A DNA stretch of 38,298 nt, from contig QCJK01000015.1 of assembly GCA_003216075.1 (NCBI GenBank), positions 1 to 38,298 on the forward strand, given 5' to 3'. This document shows, piece by piece, positions 7,719 to 16,302 of the stretch. Each line of letters starts with the position of its first letter. The stretch's first letter is position 1. This stretch comes from Prochlorococcus sp. AG-409-B05. Lineage in GTDB: Bacteria; Cyanobacteriota; Cyanobacteriia; PCC-6307; Cyanobiaceae. Made by a program: the position numbers and the translations under genes. The notes below the pieces were generated by a model. It searched no databases. It was not told where the DNA came from and saw only the letters and a program-made list of their open reading frames with translations.

Positions 7719-8795
7719 ATGCAGACCTATGGAAATCCAGACGTCACCTACGGGTGGTGGGTTGGTAATTCTGTAGTGACTAACCGTGCAGGCCGATTCA
7801 TTGGCTCGCACGTTGGGCACACAGGAATAATTTGCTTCGCTACTGGTGCGAGCTGCCTTTGGGAACTTGCTCGTTTTGACCCCTCGGTGCCTATGGGGCA
7901 TCAAAGCTCTATATACCTGTCCCATTTGGCTCAACTCGGCATTGGTTTTGACGAGGCTGGGGTTTGGACAGGAGCAGGTGTAGCCACTATCGCCATCTTC
8001 CACCTGATTTTCTCTGCGGTCTATGGAGGTGCAGGACTCTTGCACTCTCTACTTTTTGATCCGGATTTAGGTAGTGGCCCAATCGGCCGTGTGGATAGAT
8101 TCAAGCTTGAATGGGATAACCCAGACAACTTGGTCTTTATTCTTGGTCACCATTTGATTTTCCTAGGTGTAGCAAACATCTGGTTTGTTGAATGGGCAAG
8201 ATTTCATGGGATTTATGATCCTGCATTAGGTGCTGTACGAACTGTTTTCCCTGGATACGGTGACTTCGGAGTGCTCCTAGGTCATCAATTCGACGCGTGG
8301 GGCATCGACAATCTTGAAGAAGTCATGATGGGACACGCATTCCTGGCTTTCTTACAGATAACTGGTGGTGCATTCCATATCACAACAGGCTCTACCACAC
8401 CTTTTGAAAGAAAGCGCCTTGGTCCATACGACAAATTCAAAGGCGATGGTCTTCTGTCTGCAGAAGCTGTACTGTCCTGGTCTCTTGCTGGCCTATTCCT
8501 AATGGGTGTAAATGCAGCATTCTGGGCTGCTAGCAACACCACCGTTTATTCCCCAGAGTTTTTCGGGGAACCTTTGGCCTTCAAATTTGGAATATCCCCA
8601 TATTGGGTTGATACTGGTGATATTTCAGACTGCAAGTACTTCTTCGGTCACACAACCCGTGCAGCGCTTGTTAATGTCCAATACTATTTTGCTTTCTTCT
8701 GTCTCCAAGGTCACTTATGGCATGCATTGCGTGCCCAAGGAGTTGACTTTAGAAGGATTCTTCAAAATATAGGCAGCGTTGCAACATCAGACTAA
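7719..8795 (+). CDS. pcb: Pcb chlorophyll a/b light-harvesting protein (copy 3)
   Basis: This 358-residue Pcb antenna protein has six helices, related to CP43 and IsiA. It starts MQTYGNPDVTYGWWVGNSVV, keeps GSHVGHTG, LGHHLIFLGVANIWFVEWAR and LQGHLWHALRAQGVDF, and carries the longer loop GSTTPFERKRLGPYDKFKG missing from copy 1. It diverges from the other two in the second loop (DPDLGSGPIGRVDRFKLE) and after DPALGAVR (TVFPGYGDFGVLLGHQFDAW). The clear divergence suggests a distinct role, such as service of a different photosystem, but this cannot be decided here. Fewer than 100 bases separate it from the previous terminator, so its promoter must lie there. Confidence 0.95.
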   Translation: MQTYGNPDVTYGWWVGNSVVTNRAGRFIGSHVGHTGIICFATGASCLWELARFDPSVPMGHQSSIYLSHLAQLGIGFDEAGVWTGAGVATIAIFHLIFSAVYGGAGLLHSLLFDPDLGSGPIGRVDRFKLEWDNPDNLVFILGHHLIFLGVANIWFVEWARFHGIYDPALGAVRTVFPGYGDFGVLLGHQFDAWGIDNLEEVMMGHAFLAFLQITGGAFHITTGSTTPFERKRLGPYDKFKGDGLLSAEAVLSWSLAGLFLMGVNAAFWAASNTTVYSPEFFGEPLAFKFGISPYWVDTGDISDCKYFFGHTTRAALVNVQYYFAFFCLQGHLWHALRAQGVDFRRILQNIGSVATSD

Positions 8796-8798
8796 TAA

Positions 8799-8890
8799 GT
8801 CAAACCCAATCAATTTGGGTTGACATTTAAAAATTAGTCTATAACCAAATTCATATAAGGCCTCGAATCATTTCGAGGCCTTTTTATTTT
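8799..8890 (+). terminator. Tandem hairpins and terminator of pcb copy 3
   Basis: An imperfect stem (GTCAAACCCAA with TTTGGGTTGAC) lies at 8799-8824 right after the stop. The strong terminator is at 8857-8890: AAGGCCTCGAA pairs with TTCGAGGCCTT and is followed by TTTATTTTT. Confidence 0.8.
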
Positions 8891-9046
8891 TACTTTTAAA
8901 TTAAAGAAATTATCTACACACATAAAATGCATCCTTAAACCATATTGACAATATTAGAGCTGAAAAATAGATTTCAGGGGAATTTTATGTGAACAAATAA
9001 GATGAAATTATTCACGTAAATATCTAGATAAATCGAGTAAATATAT

Positions 9047-9076
9047 TTGCTTACAGTAGATAGCTAGAATTATAAT
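9047..9076 (+). promoter_or_regulatory. Promoter of the Nif11-domain gene
   Basis: TTGCTT at 9047-9052 and a perfect TATAAT at 9071-9076 are 18 bases apart. Transcription would start near 9083, about 26 bases before the ATG at 9109. Confidence 0.5.
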
Positions 9077-9108
9077 CAGCATTATTTACTGAAATTAGTT
9101 TTACGCAA

Positions 9109-9324
9109 ATGGCTCTTGAGCAGCTAAAAGCCTTCCTGCAAAAAATGCAAAATGACCAACAACTAAAAGCAGAAGTTCTTTCTTCTTCTACAGCTGACGA
9201 TGTGGCAAAGATAGCTCATAAGCTGGGGTATGAGTTTTCAGGAGATGAGCTACTGAGATTTTCAGGGAAGAAAGTTGGCAAGGTGACAGTCAAGAAAAAT
9301 GATGTGCCAGGTGAATATAACTAG
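9109..9324 (+). CDS. Nif11-domain small protein
   Basis: This 71-residue protein matches the Nif11-like leader peptide pattern: MALEQLKAFLQKMQNDQQLK, then SSSTADDVAKIAHKLGYEFS and GDELLR. In picocyanobacteria this domain is the leader of prochlorosin lanthipeptides. Here the C-terminal part (FSGKKVGKVTVKKNDVPGEY) has no Cys and no Gly-Gly cleavage site, so a lanthipeptide core is not evident. The protein may be a stand-alone Nif11 regulator or binding partner, or a leader that lost its core. It has its own promoter and terminator, and no LanM or transporter gene is nearby. Confidence 0.8.
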   Translation: MALEQLKAFLQKMQNDQQLKAEVLSSSTADDVAKIAHKLGYEFSGDELLRFSGKKVGKVTVKKNDVPGEYN

Positions 9325-9386
9325 GTTGAACTTTAATTAGAGTGGGTCAGTTCTTCAGACTATGAAAAACCTTATCCACATAGTCA

Positions 9387-9410
9387 TAAAAGGAGTTCGA
9401 ACTCCTTTTA
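9387..9410 (+). terminator. Palindromic terminator after the Nif11 gene
   Basis: TAAAAGGAGTTC and GAACTCCTTTTA form a perfect 24-base palindrome with A and T flanks. It can end transcription in either direction. Confidence 0.65.
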
Positions 9411-9522
9411 ATCTTACAAATGCCTATCCTTATGGGATTATGAATTGATTGGGATATAGAACAAAGGCAAGAAATTATCTGATCTCGTATAGTGGTTACT
9501 TTATTTATAATAAGCAAAAGTC

Positions 9523-10167
9523 ATGGTTGTTAAAACATTAACATTGAACCAACGTTCAAAAGAGGATAATAATGACGATGCTTATTTCTATTCGACTCCT
9601 CGATTTGTTCATCATTTAGATGAAGGCTTTAGATCAAGACTTACTGAGTTATATCGAGAAAGAATAAGTTCAAATTCAACAATCCTGGATTTAATGAGTA
9701 GTTGGGTAAGCCATCTTCCAAATGACATTAAGTTCAATCATGTAATAGGGCATGGTATGAATCGACTTGAATTAGACAGGAATAACCAACTAAATAAATA
9801 TTGGGTTCAAAATTTAAATAAATGCCAGAAGCTTCCTTTAGAAGACGAAACAATAGATACTTGTTTGATCGTAGCAGGATGGCAATACTTACAAGAACCA
9901 GAAGAAATAGCTGCAGAACTTAAAAGGGTAACAAAAAATAATGGTCAATTAATAGTATCTTTTTCTAATAGGGCATTTTGGACTAAAGCACCAAGAATAT
10001 GGATCGAAGGAGATGATAATGACCATATAAATTACATTAAATCTATATTAAGCTCGCAAGGCTGGGAAAAAGTAGAGCATCTTGCTGAGAAGATACCTGC
10101 CAAAGGATTTCAAAAAATATTTACCGATTATACCGATCCTTTCTTTTCAGTTATTGCAAGAAAATAA
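9523..10167 (+). CDS. Class I SAM-dependent methyltransferase-like protein
   Basis: This 214-residue protein has the layout of a class I methyltransferase of the UbiE/Methyltransf_11 type. A strand and loop near residues 53-62 (STILDLMSSWVSHLP) stand where motif I is expected. An acidic pair follows (RLELDRNNQ), then LPLEDETIDTCLIVAGWQYL and the motif VTKNNGQLIVSFSNR. The motif I glycines are replaced by MSSW, a known variant of such proteins in cyanobacteria and plant plastids, so cofactor binding is likely but not certain. The substrate is unknown. It converges with the GT-C-like gene that follows. Confidence 0.7.
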   Translation: MVVKTLTLNQRSKEDNNDDAYFYSTPRFVHHLDEGFRSRLTELYRERISSNSTILDLMSSWVSHLPNDIKFNHVIGHGMNRLELDRNNQLNKYWVQNLNKCQKLPLEDETIDTCLIVAGWQYLQEPEEIAAELKRVTKNNGQLIVSFSNRAFWTKAPRIWIEGDDNDHINYIKSILSSQGWEKVEHLAEKIPAKGFQKIFTDYTDPFFSVIARK

Positions 10168-10195
10168 AATATAAAAACAAATTCAGGATTCCGAC

Positions 10196-12532
10196 CTAAT
10201 TGAATTCCATAGATTTTAATTGTTCAATAATTTTATGATTACCTTTTACGAAGGTCTGACCCAGAAATATCCCAGAAGGAGCATCGATATTCCAGATATA
10301 ACCATGAGGAGCATTATTATCAATGTCAAAGATGTTGATAATATTATCTTTTAATTTTATAGCAACTATCCTAAAGGAGCCTCTATTTCTATAGACTGGT
10401 TTTCCCGACCTTAAAATCATCTTCCATTTGCCAAAAGACTTTGGATAAACTTTCCTATAAATAATCCTATTATTTATATCGTTTGCAAGTTGTAAGTTTT
10501 TAGTATCATAAAATATAATTGGTTCACGTATATTTGCAGTCAAATTAGTCGGCTTAGGACTATTATCAATAAACTCCTGACTTAATATTTCACCAGTTTT
10601 CAAAGAAACTTTCCAAACCCAATAAGTATTACCTCCTTTTTTGACATAATCGATTCTAAGATGGTCCTCAATAATTTTTGCACTATACATAGCCCAAGGT
10701 GTTTGATCTACTGAGACTGGAAGATTATTTTTTTTGATATACTTAAATCTTTTCCAATGTCCTTGTTCGATATAACTAAAAATAAAGTAATCATCTTTCG
10801 TCGATAATAAACTTAGAAATTGACCTCTATATATAAGGTCCGGGAATATAATTTCATTTGAATCTAATAATTGAACAATAGCCCTTTCATCATGTACAGA
10901 AACAAGACAATTAAATTGCTTAGCCTGTTCATCACGGAATTTGTGTTTGGTTAAAACAGGAGACAAGTACTGCCATCCAAATGCTTTCTTCCCATTGGCA
11001 TCCTTAAGAGGCCAATTAGACCCAGGGAAATGCCCACTATACCCATTAAGAGTAGGAATAGAAGTTCGCAATTGAACATGCATAGCCTTAATATGTCTTG
11101 CCCAAAAAGGCCCCTTAGAATGCTCTAACCAAAACGTTTCACAACCTGCATCATTAATCTTTTGCGAAATATTATCAACATCTTTCTTCCAAGTAGTTAA
11201 ATCAAAAGAAGGCTGACGAATCCTCCAAATACCAATGAAGCCTAGAATCAATACTAAAGAATAGGTAATTCCTCTGGTCAATTGAGAGAATGAAAAGTTC
11301 CAATTTTCACTACTTTTAACTATGAATCCACTTGAAAATAATATAATGATTAAACCAACTCTACTTGATGCACGTAAAGAGGATGCCCCAGGCAAAAACT
11401 TACTTATATAGATCCAAGCACTATTGCCATCAATAGATAAACACAAGAAAAATAGAATAGTTAATGCTAATAACCATCTAATACAATCCCTCCTATAATT
11501 AAAATACTTACAAAAGATTAGTGTAACAAGAGAAGCTGAAAAAAGCATTATCACCATCCAACCGGGGAATAGTTCTTGTTCGACTCCACTAACGAATTGA
11601 GATCCAATACCTCCTGGTGTGATTGGAGAAGGGAGGACGTTGTAATTTGACGAATACAACCAACTACTAAATTTCGGAAGATTCCTTATTATTTCAGCAG
11701 ATGACCTTCTTCCAAAGACATTAAGAGTAGAAAGATAAGGGATATAAATAATTAAGTTTAAAACGGTCAAAAATGAAAGTATCGACAACTTCAATCTTAG
11801 ATTAATTCCAAAAGCTATAGGCTTAAGGCCTGATTTAATAAGTCTGAACAAATGAATAACACTACAAACCATAACGCAATAACAAGAATATACAAATATG
11901 TATATATTAAAGAACCCATTAATTAATAACCAAATTGCGATTTGACAGTAGTCGGAATAAGTGATTTCTTTTACATTCGAATTTAATAATCGACTACATC
12001 CAACCAAAATGGGTCCAAATATAAATACGCTTAAAAGTTGTGGGTGGCCAAGTTGTTGTATCAATGCTGGATTGAATGCGCATACAAGGGAAATTAAACT
12101 TGGCCATATGGACATTGTGTTAGGACTAATCCTAACCATCGCATAGCGAAGGGATACGTAATTTAAAATCAATGTAGAAGATATCCACGCCAAATAAGAA
12201 GTAAATGGATTAAAAATAAATCTCCAAGCCGCATAAATTACAGAAGGCCCTAAAAGGTGATCACTCCAAGCCAAAGTACCTTTAACAGGCCAAAAATATC
12301 CCGGTGACCAATATTTGTCGGGACTAATTATATTGGAAGTAGTAAAGTGTTTATAGGCATGTTCAAGAAAATAAAGGTTTAAAAGTGTGTCTCCAGGGTC
12401 AGTCTGAAGCCGTGATAAACCAGAAGAAAAACTTGGCCATAAAACCATTAATGTTGCTACTAGGGGTAGCAGCATCCAATGGAAAGATAATTTCAAGCTT
12501 TGAAATGTGGCACATCTTCTGATAATATTCAC
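10196..12532 (-). CDS. GT-C-like polytopic membrane glycosyltransferase (putative)
   Basis: This 778-residue protein has roughly ten transmembrane helices within residues 15-440, then a soluble C-terminal domain of about 340 residues. The first outer loop carries LQTDPGDTLLNLYFLEHAYK near residues 42-61, with two Asp in DPGDT as in the catalytic loop of GT-C enzymes that use polyprenyl-phosphate sugars. GTLAWSDHLLGPS and LGHPQLL are also typical of bacterial membrane proteins of this kind. It lies downstream of GT2 and GtrA genes on the same strand, 174 bases away. By analogy with Gtr systems it would take the sugar from the lipid carrier and attach it to an unknown acceptor outside. The C-terminal domain is unfamiliar and may bind the acceptor. 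The catalytic role is inferred. Confidence 0.6.
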   Translation of the reverse strand: MNIIRRCATFQSLKLSFHWMLLPLVATLMVLWPSFSSGLSRLQTDPGDTLLNLYFLEHAYKHFTTSNIISPDKYWSPGYFWPVKGTLAWSDHLLGPSVIYAAWRFIFNPFTSYLAWISSTLILNYVSLRYAMVRISPNTMSIWPSLISLVCAFNPALIQQLGHPQLLSVFIFGPILVGCSRLLNSNVKEITYSDYCQIAIWLLINGFFNIYIFVYSCYCVMVCSVIHLFRLIKSGLKPIAFGINLRLKLSILSFLTVLNLIIYIPYLSTLNVFGRRSSAEIIRNLPKFSSWLYSSNYNVLPSPITPGGIGSQFVSGVEQELFPGWMVIMLFSASLVTLIFCKYFNYRRDCIRWLLALTILFFLCLSIDGNSAWIYISKFLPGASSLRASSRVGLIIILFSSGFIVKSSENWNFSFSQLTRGITYSLVLILGFIGIWRIRQPSFDLTTWKKDVDNISQKINDAGCETFWLEHSKGPFWARHIKAMHVQLRTSIPTLNGYSGHFPGSNWPLKDANGKKAFGWQYLSPVLTKHKFRDEQAKQFNCLVSVHDERAIVQLLDSNEIIFPDLIYRGQFLSLLSTKDDYFIFSYIEQGHWKRFKYIKKNNLPVSVDQTPWAMYSAKIIEDHLRIDYVKKGGNTYWVWKVSLKTGEILSQEFIDNSPKPTNLTANIREPIIFYDTKNLQLANDINNRIIYRKVYPKSFGKWKMILRSGKPVYRNRGSFRIVAIKLKDNIINIFDIDNNAPHGYIWNIDAPSGIFLGQTFVKGNHKIIEQLKSMEFN

Positions 12533-12705
12533 AGGTTAAAAGTGAAATAAAAACAAAATCCAAAACACAATTTAGCACATTTATTTCAATCTACAAATTG
12601 CAGAGATTTTCCCCGGCTCTTGCAAAGTATACATTAAAAAATATTAATGCATATAAATCATTCGAGAACTATTTTCTCAAGGTGAATTCTATTAAAAGGG
12701 TTAAA

Positions 12706-13395
12706 TTATTTATCGAATATATTGTATTTAAGTATACAATATATTGCTCTTATGCCATCTTTCCAACCAATTTTTTTACCTTCATCATATGTACGCCCAT
12801 AATAAGATATTCCCACTTCATATATTCTCACTTTAAGCTTCGCTGCTTTAGCGGTCACTTCAGGTTCAAAACCAAATCTATCTTCACATATTGCTATTGA
12901 CTGTATTATCTCGCGCTTAAATGCCTTATAACAAGTTTCCATATCTGTAAGATTTAAGTCTGTAAAGATATTACTTAATAATGTAAGGAATCCATTTCCC
13001 ATTCTATGCCAAAAATAAACTACTCTGTGGGGTCTTCCACCCTGAAATCTACTACCAAAAACTACATCTGCTTTCCCCTCTGCGATGGGTTGGATAACCA
13101 AAGGGAACTCTTGTGGGTCATACTCCATATCAGCATCCTGAACAATGCATATATCACCTTTTGCCGCAGCAAAGCCTGAACGAAGTGCGGCTCCTTTACC
13201 TTGATTTTGTGAATGATAAATTACTACAATATTCTTATCTTCCAAAGATCTCAATATATCCCTAGTCCCATCTGTAGATCCATCATCCACAACAATAATC
13301 TCTTTATCCTCAACTGGAGATTTCTTTACAGCATTCAGTATAGATAGTATTGTCCTCGATTCATTATAACAAGGTACGATAACGCTAAGCTTCAT
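12706..13395 (-). CDS. Family 2 glycosyltransferase, polyprenyl-phosphate sugar synthase type
   Basis: This 229-residue GT-A fold enzyme of the DPM1/GtrB type transfers a sugar from a nucleotide to polyprenyl phosphate on the cytoplasmic face. Motifs in order are MKLSVIVPCYNESRTI, EIIVVDDGSTDGT, NQGKGAALRSGFAAAKGD and the metal-binding DAD in CIVQDADMEYDP. FGSRFQGG and the acceptor loop ETCYKAFKRE follow. It lacks the C-terminal membrane helices of many relatives and ends after LKYNIFDK, like the short DPM1 form. Its ATG overlaps the stop of the GtrA gene by four bases (ATGA), so the two are coupled. The sugar is not known. Confidence 0.88.
   Translation of the reverse strand: MKLSVIVPCYNESRTILSILNAVKKSPVEDKEIIVVDDGSTDGTRDILRSLEDKNIVVIYHSQNQGKGAALRSGFAAAKGDICIVQDADMEYDPQEFPLVIQPIAEGKADVVFGSRFQGGRPHRVVYFWHRMGNGFLTLLSNIFTDLNLTDMETCYKAFKREIIQSIAICEDRFGFEPEVTAKAAKLKVRIYEVGISYYGRTYDEGKKIGWKDGIRAIYCILKYNIFDK
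12716..12745. repeat. AT-rich inverted repeat at the 3' end of the GT2 gene
   Basis: Perfect 12-base arms (AATATATTGTAT at 12716 and ATACAATATATT at 12734) flank TTAAGT. The hairpin lies within the last codons of the gene and could weaken or end transcription toward the GT-C-like gene, but it is pure AT apart from one G-C pair. Confidence 0.4.
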
Positions 13396-13808
13396 TTTTC
13401 AAAAACCCAATATTTTTGAATTATATACGAAAAAATTGCAAGGATTGGTATCAGCAACAATGCCACTAGATTTGTAGGATAGCCTAAGGAACTTCCAATA
13501 CTAATTCCAAAGGTATTGCACCACCACAAGCTCAGCATAAGTAAAAAATATTTGACAAGAAAAGTCTTGTTTCTACTTATACCACTCTTGCGAAATACCA
13601 ATTTTCCATATATAGCGTATCCAAGTAAAGTGTTTACAGCCTGACTAATAAATGTGCATACTACTATACTCACTAAATTGCTCGACAGAAGTAGCTGTAA
13701 AACAACATTAGTCAAAAGCACATTAGCTAGGCCTGCCAGACCAAATCTTCTTTTCTCTCCTGAAAAAATATATTGAGCATACTTCAGCTTATAAGAAATA
13801 TTATTCAT
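13392..13808 (-). CDS. GtrA-family membrane protein
   Basis: This 138-residue protein has four predicted helices and the GtrA pattern, including RFGLAGLANVLLTNVVLQLL, TFISQAVNTLLGYAIYGKLV with the Phe-Arg-Lys motif after it, and the basic end YIIQKYWVFEK. GtrA proteins are thought to flip or help present polyprenyl-phosphate sugars across the membrane. The gene overlaps its neighbours by four bases on both sides, so it is part of a tight operon with the GT2 gene downstream and the 135-residue protein upstream. Confidence 0.85.
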   Translation of the reverse strand: MNNISYKLKYAQYIFSGEKRRFGLAGLANVLLTNVVLQLLLSSNLVSIVVCTFISQAVNTLLGYAIYGKLVFRKSGISRNKTFLVKYFLLMLSLWWCNTFGISIGSSLGYPTNLVALLLIPILAIFSYIIQKYWVFEK

Positions 13809-14212
13809 AATTCAATGGCGCCTGGTGTCAACCTCTTAAAACTCAATCCCTGATATTTTATGAAATTTAAACTCCATAATTTCATAGATAAATTAATTAA
13901 TTTATCTATGAAATTATTCGTATCCCCACTCTCTAACCATTCTTTCTTAAGATTTGGAAAACTAGCTTGAATAGTTTCGTAAGAAATCTCAGCTATTAAA
14001 ACGCTATTGTCCTCAGCTGCTCGATACAATCCTTCTTCATCACTTCGCTCAAGAACTCTTAGTAAAAGTTCTAAAGCAATGCTCTCACAAACACTTCCTG
14101 GATACTCATCATCTGCAATAGGCTCTCTAAGAGACTTTCCTCCTAACGGCATGGAACGTCCACTCTTCTGCTCGATAAGTGCTATGGCAATCAAATAAGA
14201 GCCAGAGGACAT
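13805..14212 (-). CDS. Hypothetical 135-residue protein, first gene of the GtrA/GT2 operon
   Basis: The soluble protein begins MSSGSYLIAIALIEQKSGRS and is helical and acidic, with YPGSVCESIALELLLRVLER in the middle. No signal peptide or membrane helix is evident. It overlaps the GtrA gene by four bases, so it is very likely translated with it. I do not recognise the family. Its place as first gene of a lipid-linked sugar operon suggests a partner role, but no motif supports a specific function. Confidence 0.6.
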   Translation of the reverse strand: MSSGSYLIAIALIEQKSGRSMPLGGKSLREPIADDEYPGSVCESIALELLLRVLERSDEEGLYRAAEDNSVLIAEISYETIQASFPNLKKEWLESGDTNNFIDKLINLSMKLWSLNFIKYQGLSFKRLTPGAIEL

Positions 14213-14459
14213 CTAAAGGGCTTTTCTAGGTGGTAAAATCCTACAGCATTTATTCAACTATCTTAAAACAACGAAATCAACATCTATTGATCATTCTAAT
14301 CTAGGCATTTGCTTTAAAGAATTTATAATAAATCATGCCCTATTCTTAGTATAAATTTTTGATTTTTTTGAATTCATTATTTAAGTTAAAATATATCAAT
14401 TATTTTGATATCTAGTATTCTAATGATTAATAGTAAACCTCTTTATAATACTTGGTGCT

Positions 14460-14996
14460 ATGCATTTAGAAAGCCTTGAAAACTGCAAACTATCAATCGG
14501 TTCATATCCTGAATTTACCTACAATGCTAAAGGAGGAGGAGGTAAATTTCGTACCATTCAAACCAAACAGAGAACAATAAAGAAAATAGAATTTGACTCT
14601 AAGACATTTAAAATACCATCTTTAAATACCAAGACTACAAAGATATTAGGTTTTTCTTTGCCGCCAGGCATTGAGATAAAGGTCGTTCCAATATTGCTTC
14701 AAGGTAATCTAAATAGCTTAAACGGGGAATTATCACTTGAATTTGAATCCAAATTCTGTCTTTCAATTTGGCCAGGACTCAGTGCTCCGCCCCTAATAGT
14801 AAAAACATGCCTAAACAATACCCAAGACGGCAATAGAGATCAATTTATTAAAGACAAGTTCAAAAAGATGAATTTTCAAACTTGTCTTCAAGGAAATGCT
14901 ATTATTTCAAAAACTGGGAATTTCTTCTTAGACATATTTTTAGGACTTCCAACTCAAGCAATAGCAATACTTAAATGTCGAATAATAGAAGAATAA
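14460..14996 (+). CDS. Hypothetical 178-residue protein
   Basis: The protein begins MHLESLENCKLSIGSYPEFT and contains the glycine run YNAKGGGGKF. A beta-rich middle follows (FSLPPGIEIKVVPILLQGNL, GELSLEFESKFCLSIWPGLS), and the hydrophobic end is FLGLPTQAIAILKCR. There is no signal peptide. The alternating pattern suggests a beta-sandwich or lipid-binding fold. I cannot name a family. It reads away from the glycosylation operon, and both could share the 250-base AT-rich spacer for their promoters. Confidence 0.6.
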   Translation: MHLESLENCKLSIGSYPEFTYNAKGGGGKFRTIQTKQRTIKKIEFDSKTFKIPSLNTKTTKILGFSLPPGIEIKVVPILLQGNLNSLNGELSLEFESKFCLSIWPGLSAPPLIVKTCLNNTQDGNRDQFIKDKFKKMNFQTCLQGNAIISKTGNFFLDIFLGLPTQAIAILKCRIIEE

Positions 14997-15181
14997 ACAT
15001 GGAGATTAGTTGTTAATACTACTGTTTTCACCCTCTGGATAGAACTCAAAACCAAAGTAGATCAACTTAAGTCTTTGGCTGATTTACACTATAGTGATAG
15101 ACAAAGAGGTTCTAATCAATAGCATTAACAAAATAGAGTAAAGAATGATCTCTGCAAGTTAACTCCTCTTAAAACATATGC

Positions 15182-15187
15182 TATAAT
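15182..15187 (+). promoter_or_regulatory. Candidate -10 element (TATAAT)
   Basis: A perfect TATAAT lies 32 bases before the ATG of the next gene. The strong ribosome binding sequence AGAAGGGGG sits between them. The -35 region is poor. Confidence 0.4.
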
Positions 15188-15213
15188 TAAACAAATGAGA
15201 AGGGGGCTCAATA

Positions 15214-15525
15214 ATGAATAACACTTCTCTGTCACAGTACGAAGAAGAAGTCCTCTCCCTATTTATAAATGAAAAACAAAAATATATTTTACCTCCTAAA
15301 TCTATAGATAACCAACTCTTCCTAGGAATAGAGAAAGTAATTGATATATTCTTAGATTTAGAAGTGAAAGGATGTATTGAATGGTTAACACTTGATTTGA
15401 TGCAATTAGAGTTAGGTAGAAGTACTAAAGAAATCTATGAAGAAATCTACAACTCCAAGGCTAAATTAACTAAATATGGCCAACATTTAATCGAGAATTA
15501 CACTTCATATAAAAAAGTAGCCTGA
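15214..15525 (+). CDS. Hypothetical 103-residue protein
   Basis: This soluble, helical protein begins MNNTSLSQYEEEVLSLFINE. It contains FLGIEKVIDIFLDLEVKGCI and ends KLTKYGQHLIENYTSYKKVA. A promoter-like TATAAT and a purine-rich ribosome binding site precede it, which supports the chosen ATG. The helix pattern could fit a small winged-helix or helical-bundle protein, but no motif is decisive. No family is recognised. Confidence 0.55.
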   Translation: MNNTSLSQYEEEVLSLFINEKQKYILPPKSIDNQLFLGIEKVIDIFLDLEVKGCIEWLTLDLMQLELGRSTKEIYEEIYNSKAKLTKYGQHLIENYTSYKKVA

Positions 15526-15684
15526 ATTAAATATAAGTAAAAGATATTTATCAGACTAATGAACTTTATAAATAATCAATCAGAATGAGGCTAATCTTAA
15601 AATGCAAAAATATTTCAGCCAATTATATATTAGCGAAATCTAGTCTTGATCAACAGGATCACTTATAACAAGAAAGGAATATAT

Positions 15685-16302
15685 TTAGACTTTTATATAT
15701 ATAATTGATAAATTATTTGCTGGCATTTGAATTATTGCCTCTTTTTTAAAGCCCTGACTAAAAGCCAATTCATCCAAATCTTCCAACTTGCGAATGCCCC
15801 AACTTGGATTTTGTTTACGCAAAGACATATCGAAAAGCATATTACTTTGAGTCATGGGTTCATGGTTCATTTGAAATGGTCCATATAAGATCAAAGGTCT
15901 ATTAACTTTAAGAATTCCTCCTGCTTGCCTTATAAGTGCCCTGGAACACTCCCAAGGTGAAATATGTATCATATTTATACAAACAATTGCACATAGAGAA
16001 TCAAGAATTTCCTTAGTCAATGGCCAAGACTTTGTCTCTACATCTAGTTGAATTGGTTCAGGCATTATTTCCTCAAGCTCGTAATATTTAATCCATGAAC
16101 GAATGCTCCTGCAACAAACTAAAGAAGTATCAGTGGCTTGCCAGGTATGTTTAGGAAGAAGCTTCTGGAATGTAACAGCGTGCTCTCCACTACCACTCGC
16201 CACTTCAAGAACAGTGCCATTACCGGGGAGATACTTTAAAAGCACTCTTGAAATAGATTCACTATTACGAGATGTCGCTGGATAAAAAAGGCGGTTTTCC
16301 AA
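15685..16302 (-). CDS. DUF938-family SAM-dependent methyltransferase
   Basis: This 205-residue class I methyltransferase-like protein fits DUF938. The family N-terminus is present (RLFYPATSRNSESISRVLLK), with motif I VLEVASGSGEH near residues 31-41. CINMIHISPWE, the glycine turn RQAGGILK, LILYGPF and the C-terminal NNLSIIYIK follow. The start is TTG at 16302; an in-frame TGA lies just upstream and no ATG is available near it, so this start is well supported. The substrate of the family is not known. Its first 30 bases overlap a small plus-strand ORF. Confidence 0.85.
   Translation of the reverse strand: MENRLFYPATSRNSESISRVLLKYLPGNGTVLEVASGSGEHAVTFQKLLPKHTWQATDTSLVCCRSIRSWIKYYELEEIMPEPIQLDVETKSWPLTKEILDSLCAIVCINMIHISPWECSRALIRQAGGILKVNRPLILYGPFQMNHEPMTQSNMLFDMSLRKQNPSWGIRKLEDLDELAFSQGFKKEAIIQMPANNLSIIYIKV

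Noticed and set aside
5184-8542. Minus-strand frames inside the pcb genes
   Set aside because: They mirror conserved Pcb coding sequence and have no family-like features.
9109-9324. Prochlorosin precursor
   Set aside because: The leader domain is present, but the C-terminus lacks Cys and a Gly-Gly cleavage site and no modification enzyme is nearby.
12598-12900. A 100-codon plus-strand frame over the end of the GT2 gene
   Set aside because: It is antisense to a clear glycosyltransferase for most of its length and has biased, AT-driven composition.
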